Positions 7,830-13,985 of a stretch of 64,000 nucleotides of DNA are shown here, piece by piece. Below the pieces are notes generated by a model. It was not told where the DNA came from. It did no database searches and saw only the letters and a list, made by a program, of their open reading frames with translations. Positions within the stretch are counted from its first letter, which is position 1, and every line of letters starts with the position of its first letter. The stretch spans positions 6,341 to 70,340 of the forward strand of contig CAJUQA010000016.1 of NCBI GenBank assembly GCA_910588375.1, written 5' to 3'. A program made the translations under genes and the position numbers. The DNA is from an uncultured Odoribacter sp. Lineage in GTDB: Bacteria > Bacteroidota > Bacteroidia > Bacteroidales > Marinifilaceae.

Positions 7830-8786
7830 ATGAAGTTTACAGAGATTGCAGCGGGAGATGTTATTACCCGCCAGATGGCAACGGAGGTGGTGAAGAAAAG
7901 TCCGCTTTTGGCCGGTCATATCGAGTTTTTCAAGAAGCCGGGTTCGTCGGTAAGTGTGCGCAGTGGCGGAGATATTGACGGAGTGGTCGGTCAAACACGT
8001 GCTTTGGGCAATAAGTATTCGGAGAAGACGGTGAACCCAGTTTATGCTACGGGGGGCCGGAAGATGTTGGGGGATACGATTCAGATTGATGTCGCCTATG
8101 AGCGGATGGGGTATGATTTGTCGAGTGAAATGACAGCACAGCTTACGCGGCGCGTAAGGGAGATAGGGTATGCTTTTAATTATATGTTGATTAATGGCGA
8201 CCCTTCAGTGACGGGGCATGAAACGGAGTTCACGGGACTGAAGAAGCTGGTGAAGGATTCGCGGAAGGTGGTTGCAGCGACAAATGGACTAAAATTAGCA
8301 TTAGGGAATAGCGATGCTAATAAAACTGCCCAACAGCGTTTTTTGGAGAAATTGGATGAGACGATTGCTTTGTGTCAGGGGACGAATAAGGTGATTTTGT
8401 CGAATTCGAAGGTGTTGTCCAGGTTGAATGCGATTGCCCGGGAGTATCTGGATGTGCAGCGGAATGAGTTTGGTGTTCCTGTTACTTATTATAATCATAT
8501 TCCACTGATTGACGTGGGTGATTATTTGTCGGCAAAGGATACGTTTTCTCCGATTATTGATTTTAATGAGACGTGCGGAACTTCTGCGGATTGTTGCGCT
8601 TCGTTGTATGTGGCGAGTTTTGAGGAGGAGGACGGTATGAGTTTCGCTACGTGTAACGGCGGGTTTATGGTTTATCCGGTGCAGAAGAACGGGAATTGGC
8701 TGGAGTGTATGTTTGAGTTGATTTGCGATAGTATGCTGATTCGGGCGTCGGCTTTGTCGAAGCTGGAGGGGTTGAAGCTGGAGTGA
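7830..8786 (+). CDS. major capsid protein
   Basis: A 318-residue protein directly after the protease/scaffold, where all Mu-like phages place the coat protein. The sequence is mixed alpha/beta with no signal or membrane segments. The segment around residues 40-100 (SVSVRSGGDIDG, GDTIQIDVAYERMGYDLS) resembles the extended E-loop/spine region of coat proteins, and AFNYMLINGD is a spine-helix-like stretch. I expect an HK97-type fold but cannot name the Pfam family with certainty. Confidence 0.75.
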   Translation: MKFTEIAAGDVITRQMATEVVKKSPLLAGHIEFFKKPGSSVSVRSGGDIDGVVGQTRALGNKYSEKTVNPVYATGGRKMLGDTIQIDVAYERMGYDLSSEMTAQLTRRVREIGYAFNYMLINGDPSVTGHETEFTGLKKLVKDSRKVVAATNGLKLALGNSDANKTAQQRFLEKLDETIALCQGTNKVILSNSKVLSRLNAIAREYLDVQRNEFGVPVTYYNHIPLIDVGDYLSAKDTFSPIIDFNETCGTSADCCASLYVASFEEEDGMSFATCNGGFMVYPVQKNGNWLECMFELICDSMLIRASALSKLEGLKLE

Positions 8787-8787
8787 T

Positions 8788-9048
8788 ATGAGATTTGCCA
8801 TAATTGAGAGTTGTCTGAAGGGGATGCCGGAACTGCCGGAGACGGTTGAAGGTCTCGCGAAGAAGGTGAATGAGCTTACCGCAGGGATGCGGTTCCCTCC
8901 CCTTTCAGATGATGAAATGAAGAGGCTGGCGGAGCGGTTTTGCCAGGAATTCGAGAAGTCGGAAGATAGGAATGAGAAGATTGCAAATAAAGGGCGTAGA
9001 GGGAGAAAAAGGGATGGAATGAAGTGTGATTCGTCTGAAAGTTTTTAA
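8788..9048 (+). CDS. hypothetical head-operon protein, 86 aa
   Basis: A small basic-tailed protein (KGRRGRKRDG near the C-terminus) starting 2 bases after the capsid stop. It contains a helical segment (DDEMKRLAERFCQEFEKS) and no membrane segment. Position between coat and connector genes suggests a head accessory or decoration role, but no family is recognised. Confidence 0.6.
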   Translation: MRFAIIESCLKGMPELPETVEGLAKKVNELTAGMRFPPLSDDEMKRLAERFCQEFEKSEDRNEKIANKGRRGRKRDGMKCDSSESF

Positions 9049-9123
9049 AAGGTCTTTAAGGGCTATTTAAACGATTTTAAACCGGTTTGTGAGCCGAGGA
9101 TGTGAGTTATAAGCGAGATGATT

Positions 9124-9576
9124 ATGAAATATATTACGTTGGATGAGTTTTACGGGTTTGTGGTGAAGCCGGAGGTGGTTAAACTGACGGAAGGCAAAGA
9201 TGGTAAACCGGCGACGGAAGTGTTGGAGGAAGTGAACCGGAATGCAGTGAGTGATTTGGAGGGGTATTTGCGGGGATTGTACCGGTTGCCGCTTGTGGAA
9301 CCTGTGGAGCCGATGGTACGCACGATTGTCGGTGAGTTGATGCGGTTTTATTTGCGGACGCGGCGGAATGACCAGAATGTTTCGGACAGTGTTTATAAGT
9401 TGTATCAGATTACTATCGGAAAGTTGAAGGATATTCAGCAGCGACGGATTGTGCTGGACGCGGAAGCCCTTGCCGGGAATGATGAAACGGGTTTACCTTC
9501 CGGAGGTGTACAGAGTTGGACGCCTTCGCAGAAGTTTCCTAATCATTTTACAGGTTTTGATGATTTGAGAGATTAA
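9124..9576 (+). CDS. head-tail connector, DUF1320 (Mu gp36-like)
   Basis: A 150-residue protein beginning MKYITLDEFY; an in-frame ATG two codons earlier (9118) is equally possible. The helical core (NAVSDLEGYLRGLYRLPL, then VRTIVGELMRFYLRTRR) matches DUF1320, the Mu gp36 family of adaptor proteins that sit under the portal. It follows the head genes after a 75-base gap, and its last base is the first base of the next frame. Confidence 0.78.
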   Translation: MKYITLDEFYGFVVKPEVVKLTEGKDGKPATEVLEEVNRNAVSDLEGYLRGLYRLPLVEPVEPMVRTIVGELMRFYLRTRRNDQNVSDSVYKLYQITIGKLKDIQQRRIVLDAEALAGNDETGLPSGGVQSWTPSQKFPNHFTGFDDLRD

Positions 9577-9593
9577 TGTTTAAATGTTTAGTT

Positions 9594-10094
9594 ATGAAAT
9601 TGTTATTGGTATTTTTTATGTTTTTGGTTTGCTCCTGTACCACATTGCGAAGTTTTGAAAAGGAGAAAGAGATAACCAGCCGCGATACGCTGTTAGTGCA
9701 AAGAGATACGGTTGAACGTGTTATTACGGTTCCCGGAGAGACGAAGACGGTTTATCTGGAGCGGATGGATACAGTTTGGCTAACGAAGATAATTCCGGAT
9801 ATACGTATCGGTAAATTTACTCTGGATACGTTATGGGTGCGGTCGACGCATGCGGAAGCCTGGTTCGGGGTAAGGAATAACCAGCCGTTTTTTGGTATTA
9901 CGCAGCATCCGATTGATTTGGTGGTGGCGAGTTATCGGGAGCGGATTATGATTTTAGAGAAGCAGTTGAAGGAACGTGAAAAGCAGGTTGTGAAGCGTTA
10001 CCGATTTTATGAGAATCCGTGGTTTTGGGCTTGGGCGATAACGATATGTATTGTTGTCGGTTTGGGTTGTATCGGTTTTAAAGGCAGGAAGTAG
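9594..10094 (+). CDS. probable unimolecular spanin (lipoprotein with C-terminal membrane helix)
   Basis: Starting at ATG 9594 the protein opens with a lipoprotein signal (MKLLLVFFMFLVCSC; acylated cysteine at residue 15), continues with a beta-rich, charged periplasmic region of about 110 residues and a short coiled coil (RERIMILEKQLKEREKQ), and ends in one transmembrane helix (WFWAWAITICIVVGLGCIGF) with a basic tail. An outer-membrane lipid anchor plus an inner-membrane helix in one chain is the layout of u-spanins such as T1 gp11, which fuse the membranes at lysis. The next gene is the endolysin. An in-frame ATG at 9576 adds six residues and is less likely. Confidence 0.65.
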   Translation: MKLLLVFFMFLVCSCTTLRSFEKEKEITSRDTLLVQRDTVERVITVPGETKTVYLERMDTVWLTKIIPDIRIGKFTLDTLWVRSTHAEAWFGVRNNQPFFGITQHPIDLVVASYRERIMILEKQLKEREKQVVKRYRFYENPWFWAWAITICIVVGLGCIGFKGRK

Positions 10095-10117
10095 TTTTTT
10101 TTAAATTTCTTTAAAAT

Positions 10118-10588
10118 ATGGATAAGGTCAGTTTGAATATTACTTATGCAGAGGCGGTGAAGAGTTTGGCGGCTCTTCGTCTGGGGATAGATAATGTTCC
10201 GGATGTCGAGGCGTTGGAGAATATGCAACGGGTTGCCGGACAGGTTTTTGAACGCGTGCGTCATGAGGTTTGTGGTGATAAGCCGTTGGCGGTTACTTCT
10301 TTTTTTCGTTCGCCAGATGTTAACCGGGTTGTCGGAGGCAGTAGCGTTTCGCAACATTGTCGTGGGGAAGCGATGGATTTGGACGCTGATGTGTATGCTA
10401 ACGGAACGAATCGGGCGATTTTTGATTTTATCCGTGACCAGTTGCCGTTTGACCAGTTGATTTGGGAGTTTGGGAATGACAAGCATCCGGATTGGGTTCA
10501 TGTGTCGCTTTGCGCTCACGGGAATCGTCATGAAGTGTTACGCTCTTTCCGTGGGAAGGATGGTAGAACGGTTTATGAGTTGTTGTGA
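10118..10588 (+). CDS. endolysin, peptidase M15 (D-Ala-D-Ala carboxypeptidase-like)
   Basis: A 156-residue zinc peptidase of the M15 family. The zinc ligands are visible in SQHCRGEAMDLD (H80 and D87) and DWVHVS (H128), with the substrate-side SFFRSPDVN motif before them. It has no signal peptide, so a holin or another export route is needed to reach peptidoglycan. It cuts peptide cross-links at lysis and pairs with the spanin-like gene upstream. The following gp37 start overlaps its stop (TGATG). Confidence 0.88.
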   Translation: MDKVSLNITYAEAVKSLAALRLGIDNVPDVEALENMQRVAGQVFERVRHEVCGDKPLAVTSFFRSPDVNRVVGGSSVSQHCRGEAMDLDADVYANGTNRAIFDFIRDQLPFDQLIWEFGNDKHPDWVHVSLCAHGNRHEVLRSFRGKDGRTVYELL

Positions 10589-11031
10589 TGGATGCTGAGG
10601 CTTTGGAATCGGCTGTCGTTGAGAAGGTGCGGGATTTGAATATTCCTGCCGAGGCGTATCCGCAGAATCCTTCGGGTTATGTGCCGTCGGAATATCCTGG
10701 AGTTGTCTTGGTGAGGTACGTCGGTACGAAGTATATGGCTTCGGATATTTCGGGGGTGCGCAAATTAAGGCAGCAGGTTGTGGAGTTGGTGGCTGTGAGT
10801 ACGGTTTTGAGGGGGAATGACGGGGTGTATGGTTGGTTAGACCGGATTCGCCGGTATTTGGAGGGGTTGACGCTGGTTGGTGCAGGTGGTCCTTTGGAAC
10901 TGGAGGCGGAGGAGTTTATGGATGAGTATAATGGGACGTGGCAGTTCGGCCAGCGATGGAATCTTTATTCAAAGGAGGAGTATGATGAACAGGATGATTA
11001 TGCAGACCGACCGCTTTCCGCTGAGGATTAA
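10588..11031 (+). CDS. tail terminator/connector, Gp37 family (DUF1834)
   Basis: A 147-residue protein like Mu gp37: an N-terminal helix (ESAVVEKVRDL), the PGVVLVRYVGTKY strand region, VVELVAVS and a C-terminal WNLYSKEEYDE tail. ATG 10588 overlaps the endolysin stop by one base; a GTG one codon earlier also exists. The family acts at the head-tail joint. The 3' part overlaps the next gene by 50 bases. Confidence 0.75.
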   Translation: MDAEALESAVVEKVRDLNIPAEAYPQNPSGYVPSEYPGVVLVRYVGTKYMASDISGVRKLRQQVVELVAVSTVLRGNDGVYGWLDRIRRYLEGLTLVGAGGPLELEAEEFMDEYNGTWQFGQRWNLYSKEEYDEQDDYADRPLSAED

Positions 11032-11329
11032 AGATACGGAGGAAAGCATCCAGCAGAATATCCGGACGATTTTAATGACGACGCGTGGGGCGGTTCCTTT
11101 CCGTCCGGGTTTCGGGTTAGGCGCTGAGCGTCTTCTGGGGGGGAGTATGAAGAGTATTGATTTGGCCTATGAGGTGACGGATCAGCTCGCCCGGTATGAG
11201 AAACGGATCCGGGTGAAGCAGGTTTTGTCGCAGGAGGTTGCTCCCGGACAGATGGATATTGAGATTCGCTATGAGATTGTCGCTACGGGTGAGACGGATA
11301 GTCTTGTGGTTAGGGTGACAGGTAGATGA
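10982..11329 (+). CDS. baseplate wedge protein, GPW/gp25 family
   Basis: A 115-residue gp25-like protein: TEESIQQNIRTILMTTRGAV, then PFRPGFGLGAERLLG and the later RYEIVATGETDSLVVRV strand are the family hallmarks (the PxFG region). The frame is open far upstream, but ATG 10982 (or 10985) has a near-perfect AAGGAGGAG six bases before it, inside the gp37 gene. gp25 proteins nucleate sheath assembly at the baseplate in P2 (gpW), T4 and type VI secretion. Confidence 0.82.
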   Translation: MMNRMIMQTDRFPLRIKDTEESIQQNIRTILMTTRGAVPFRPGFGLGAERLLGGSMKSIDLAYEVTDQLARYEKRIRVKQVLSQEVAPGQMDIEIRYEIVATGETDSLVVRVTGR

Positions 11330-11380
11330 GCAGAAAATGAAGTTGTAGTTTTAGTTATTTATTGTTAAAAGGTTTTTGAA

Positions 11381-12592
11381 ATGGGTTATTTACATGGTAT
11401 TGAGATTAAGGAAGGGACGAAACGGGCAGTAATCGCTACGGGTGAGACGTCAGTGATTGCCTTGGTTGGTACGGCTCCACAAGGATGTGTGGGTGAGATT
11501 AAATTGATTACTTCTAAGGAGGCCGGGCACCAGGAATTTGGTGATGATGTTGCCGGTTTTACGATTCCGGCAGCATTGGATGTGATTTTTTCGATGAGCG
11601 GAGCAAAAGTGCTTGTGGTAAATGTTTTGTCAACGGAGAGGGCTGCCGCGTTGTTGGAGGCTGACGGAAAGATGACGAGGGATGCCGAGGGGTTGCCTGC
11701 GACGAATGTTTATCGTGCATCGTTGCCGGAGGCTGTTGATTTTACGGCTGATGTGGTTGCTGGTATCGGGAAGTTGGAGAGTTCCGGCGATTCGTTGGGG
11801 GTTGCTCCTAATGTGTTGATTGCTCCGGGTTATTCGCAATTGGCCGCGGTTGCCAATAAGTTGGTTGCGGTTGCGCAAAAGTTGAATGGTTTTGCAGTTG
11901 TTGATGTGGTTGCTTCGGATGTTCAGGCTGCTTTGGAGGCTCGCAGTAACGGGGTTTATAATATTGCTTCACAGGCTGCCGTGTTGTGTTTTCCGACGGT
12001 GTTGCGGTATAATGAGCATGAGAATGAAAATAATGAGGTGGGGTTGTCGGTGTTCTGGGCGGCTTGCAAGGTTGCCAGGGATGCGGAAACGGGTTATTGG
12101 ATTTCTCCGTCTAATACGGAGTTGCTCGGTGTTTCCGGATTAACGGCGGAGGTGAGTTCGAGTTTGACGGATGAATCAGCGGATACGAATCTGTTGAATG
12201 GAGCGGGTATTGTAACTGTGTTCCGGAAGACTGGTAGCGGTACGCGCCTGTGGGGTAACTGGACCGCTGCTTATCCGACTGAGAAGAGGGCGGATTGTAT
12301 GATTTCGTGTCGAGCGGTGCGGATGGCGATTCGGGAAGCGCTTGTGAGCGCGACGCTGACTTATATTGATAAGACGCCGACGCTTATTGCGGTGGATATG
12401 GTGATGGGGGATGTGAATGAGTTTTTGAGGGGATTGGCCGGTCAGGATGCGATTGTTGAGGGTGAGTGCTGGTTTGACGAGGAGAAGAATATAGCGACGG
12501 AAGTTGCCCAGGGGCATTTGAGGTTTACGTTGGGTGTGACGTATCAGTCTTCTTTGGAGCGTCTGACTTTTGAAGAGGTTGTCGATTATTAA
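11381..12592 (+). CDS. contractile tail sheath protein (P2 FI/Mu gpL-like)
   Basis: A 403-residue sheath subunit. It begins HGIEIKEGTKRAVIATGETSVIALVGTAPQG, the usual sheath N-terminus with the early VGTAP strand, and ends in a C-terminal domain (RLTFEEVVDY) that interlocks neighbouring subunits. Sheath followed immediately by tube defines a contractile (myovirus) tail. The lone 52-base upstream gap may hold its own translation signals; highly expressed late genes usually follow such gaps. Confidence 0.9.
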   Translation: MGYLHGIEIKEGTKRAVIATGETSVIALVGTAPQGCVGEIKLITSKEAGHQEFGDDVAGFTIPAALDVIFSMSGAKVLVVNVLSTERAAALLEADGKMTRDAEGLPATNVYRASLPEAVDFTADVVAGIGKLESSGDSLGVAPNVLIAPGYSQLAAVANKLVAVAQKLNGFAVVDVVASDVQAALEARSNGVYNIASQAAVLCFPTVLRYNEHENENNEVGLSVFWAACKVARDAETGYWISPSNTELLGVSGLTAEVSSSLTDESADTNLLNGAGIVTVFRKTGSGTRLWGNWTAAYPTEKRADCMISCRAVRMAIREALVSATLTYIDKTPTLIAVDMVMGDVNEFLRGLAGQDAIVEGECWFDEEKNIATEVAQGHLRFTLGVTYQSSLERLTFEEVVDY

Positions 12593-12639
12593 CCGGCAGT
12601 GTATGTGTTGATTTATTTATTTTAAAAGAGTATAAGGTA

Positions 12640-13143
12640 ATGATTAATAGTATTACGAACGGAAATGTTTATCTGAATGGCAATAAACTTGCCGGAAGGA
12701 TTGAGGAACTGGAGTTGCCAGCGATTAAGCTGAAGATGGAGGATGTGTCGGCTTTGGGGATGTTTTCGGATACAGAGATTCCGGTGGGTATGGAGAAGAT
12801 GGAGGCTAAGTTTAAATGGAATTCTATTTATCCGGAGCATTGGAAGGCTGAAGGTCCTTTTAAGGCGTGCCGAATGATTGTGAAGAGCGATATGGTTGTG
12901 AATGGTCCGCAGGGACAGCAGGAGCATAAGGCGGTGACGGTGACGATTGCCGGGACTTTCAAGGAGTTTCCACTGGGAAGTATTAAGCCGGGTGCAAAGC
13001 AGGACGGTTTGGAGCATTTGATGTCTGTTTCGTATGTGAAGTTGGAGGTGGCGAAAGAGGTGGTTTATGAGGTGGATGTGTTCAATAATGTGTATAAGCA
13101 GGGGAACACGGATTTGTTGAGTTTTTTTAAGGCGAATACGTGA
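12640..13143 (+). CDS. tail tube protein (P2 FII-like)
   Basis: A 167-residue tube subunit with the P2 FII pattern: GNKLAGRIEELELPAIK, EIPVGMEKMEAKFKWNSI and the C-terminal KLEVAKEVVYEVDVFNNVYK with VNG strand before it. It stacks as hexamers inside the sheath and carries DNA during injection. The stop overlaps the following start (TGATG). Confidence 0.9.
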   Translation: MINSITNGNVYLNGNKLAGRIEELELPAIKLKMEDVSALGMFSDTEIPVGMEKMEAKFKWNSIYPEHWKAEGPFKACRMIVKSDMVVNGPQGQQEHKAVTVTIAGTFKEFPLGSIKPGAKQDGLEHLMSVSYVKLEVAKEVVYEVDVFNNVYKQGNTDLLSFFKANT

Positions 13144-13376
13144 TGGCGTTTCTGAAGGAAGAAGGAGCAGAAAATTATGACTGGGAGAATGACGGGGTTT
13201 ATAGGCTTGAAGCGTATGACCCCGTCGAGGGGGGTGAGAACGGTGTCAGTAATGAACAGGCGAAGGCGCTTGCGCTCCGTACCCGGAATTTACACAATCG
13301 GGTGAAAGAGTTGGAAAATGTGATTGCAGAGATGAAAATTTTTTTTAAATCAATAAATTATGGAAATCAAGATTAA
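13143..13376 (+). CDS. small phage protein with QAKALALRT motif, 77 aa
   Basis: A 77-residue protein starting at ATG 13143, one base into the tube stop. The centre reads NGVSNEQAKALALRTRNL followed by a coiled coil (VKELENVIAEMKIFF). The 'QAK-LA-RT--L' pattern is common near the start of phage tail fibre and collar proteins, here as a free-standing small protein. It overlaps the chaperone gene by 17 bases. Possibly a tail assembly factor; function unknown. Confidence 0.6.
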   Translation: MAFLKEEGAENYDWENDGVYRLEAYDPVEGGENGVSNEQAKALALRTRNLHNRVKELENVIAEMKIFFKSINYGNQD

Positions 13377-13671
13377 TAAGGGGAAGGCTAAGGGGGGTAT
13401 TAAGGAGGTTGTTGTGAATGAGATAACGGTGCAGAGCATGGTTGACGCTTCGCGTATGGCGGCGACTTCGGACGGTCCGGCGTTTATGGCTGCTTTGTTG
13501 TCTCAGGTTTGTGTTTTTGACGGTAAGCAGTTGACTTATGAGGAGGTGAAGGATTTGCCGGCATCGGTTTTTTTAGAGTTGCTGGCAGCATTGGCAACGT
13601 CAGGTATGCTGCCGTCCGAAGAGCTGCTTTCTACCTTATCCGGGAAGGACGCTTCAGTTATGAAGGGGTGA
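13360..13671 (+). CDS. tail assembly chaperone (P2 E/Mu gp41-like)
   Basis: A 103-residue helical protein in the slot between tube and tape measure where P2 E and Mu gp41 lie. It starts with basic residues and then VNEITVQSMVDASRMAATSDGPAF. It contains a T TTT TTA heptamer at codons for VFL (13569-13575), and a short overlapping frame beyond its stop ends FSGWIEELNCFFNERK. Such chaperones usually make a -1 frameshifted longer form that coats the tape measure during tail assembly. Confidence 0.75.
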   Translation: MEIKINKGKAKGGIKEVVVNEITVQSMVDASRMAATSDGPAFMAALLSQVCVFDGKQLTYEEVKDLPASVFLELLAALATSGMLPSEELLSTLSGKDASVMKG

Positions 13672-13742
13672 TGAGGATGGGATTGGCGGAGTTTTCAGGG
13701 TGGATTGAGGAATTGAATTGTTTTTTTAATGAGAGGAAGTGA
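13671..13742 (+). CDS. short chaperone extension frame (P2 E'/Mu gp42-like)
   Basis: ATG 13671 overlaps the chaperone TGA and encodes 23 residues with a GLAEFSGWIEELNCFF core, typical of the C-terminal extension of frameshifted tail chaperones. Its frame is -1 relative to the chaperone and stays open back past the T TTT TTA site at 13569, so it could be reached by frameshifting there (about 128-residue product), by slippage on GGGG just before the stop, or by TGATG re-initiation. Which is used cannot be told from sequence. Confidence 0.55.
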   Translation: MRMGLAEFSGWIEELNCFFNERK

Positions 13743-13747
13743 GGTTA

Positions 13748-13963
13748 TTAGTTTTTTATACAGTATTTCATTGAGCTAATACAGGCCGCAACAGCATAAA
13801 AAGCAATAACTGAAACAAAGAGGAATTCAAAAAATGAGGACCATGAAAGTGTCCATATTCCGGACAAAATGCAGGATTTTGTATAGAAATACATGACAAT
13901 AACAGTGAATATTACTGTTTGGATTATAAAGATGGTGTTTTTTGTTTTTTTCCTTTTTTTCAT
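13748..13963 (-). CDS. antisense two-helix membrane protein, probable moron
   Basis: A 71-residue, strongly AT-rich protein on the strand opposite to the tail operon. It has a basic N-terminus (KKRKKTKN) and two transmembrane helices (IFIIQTVIFTVIVMYFY and FFEFLFVSVIAFYAVAACI). It sits exactly between the chaperone and the tape measure. Separate orientation, base composition and membrane topology fit a phage moron expressed from the lysogen, for example a superinfection-exclusion protein; this is inference. No recognised family. Confidence 0.6.
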   Translation of the reverse strand: MKKRKKTKNTIFIIQTVIFTVIVMYFYTKSCILSGIWTLSWSSFFEFLFVSVIAFYAVAACISSMKYCIKN

Positions 13964-13985
13964 GCTGTAAATGTAATAAAATTCT

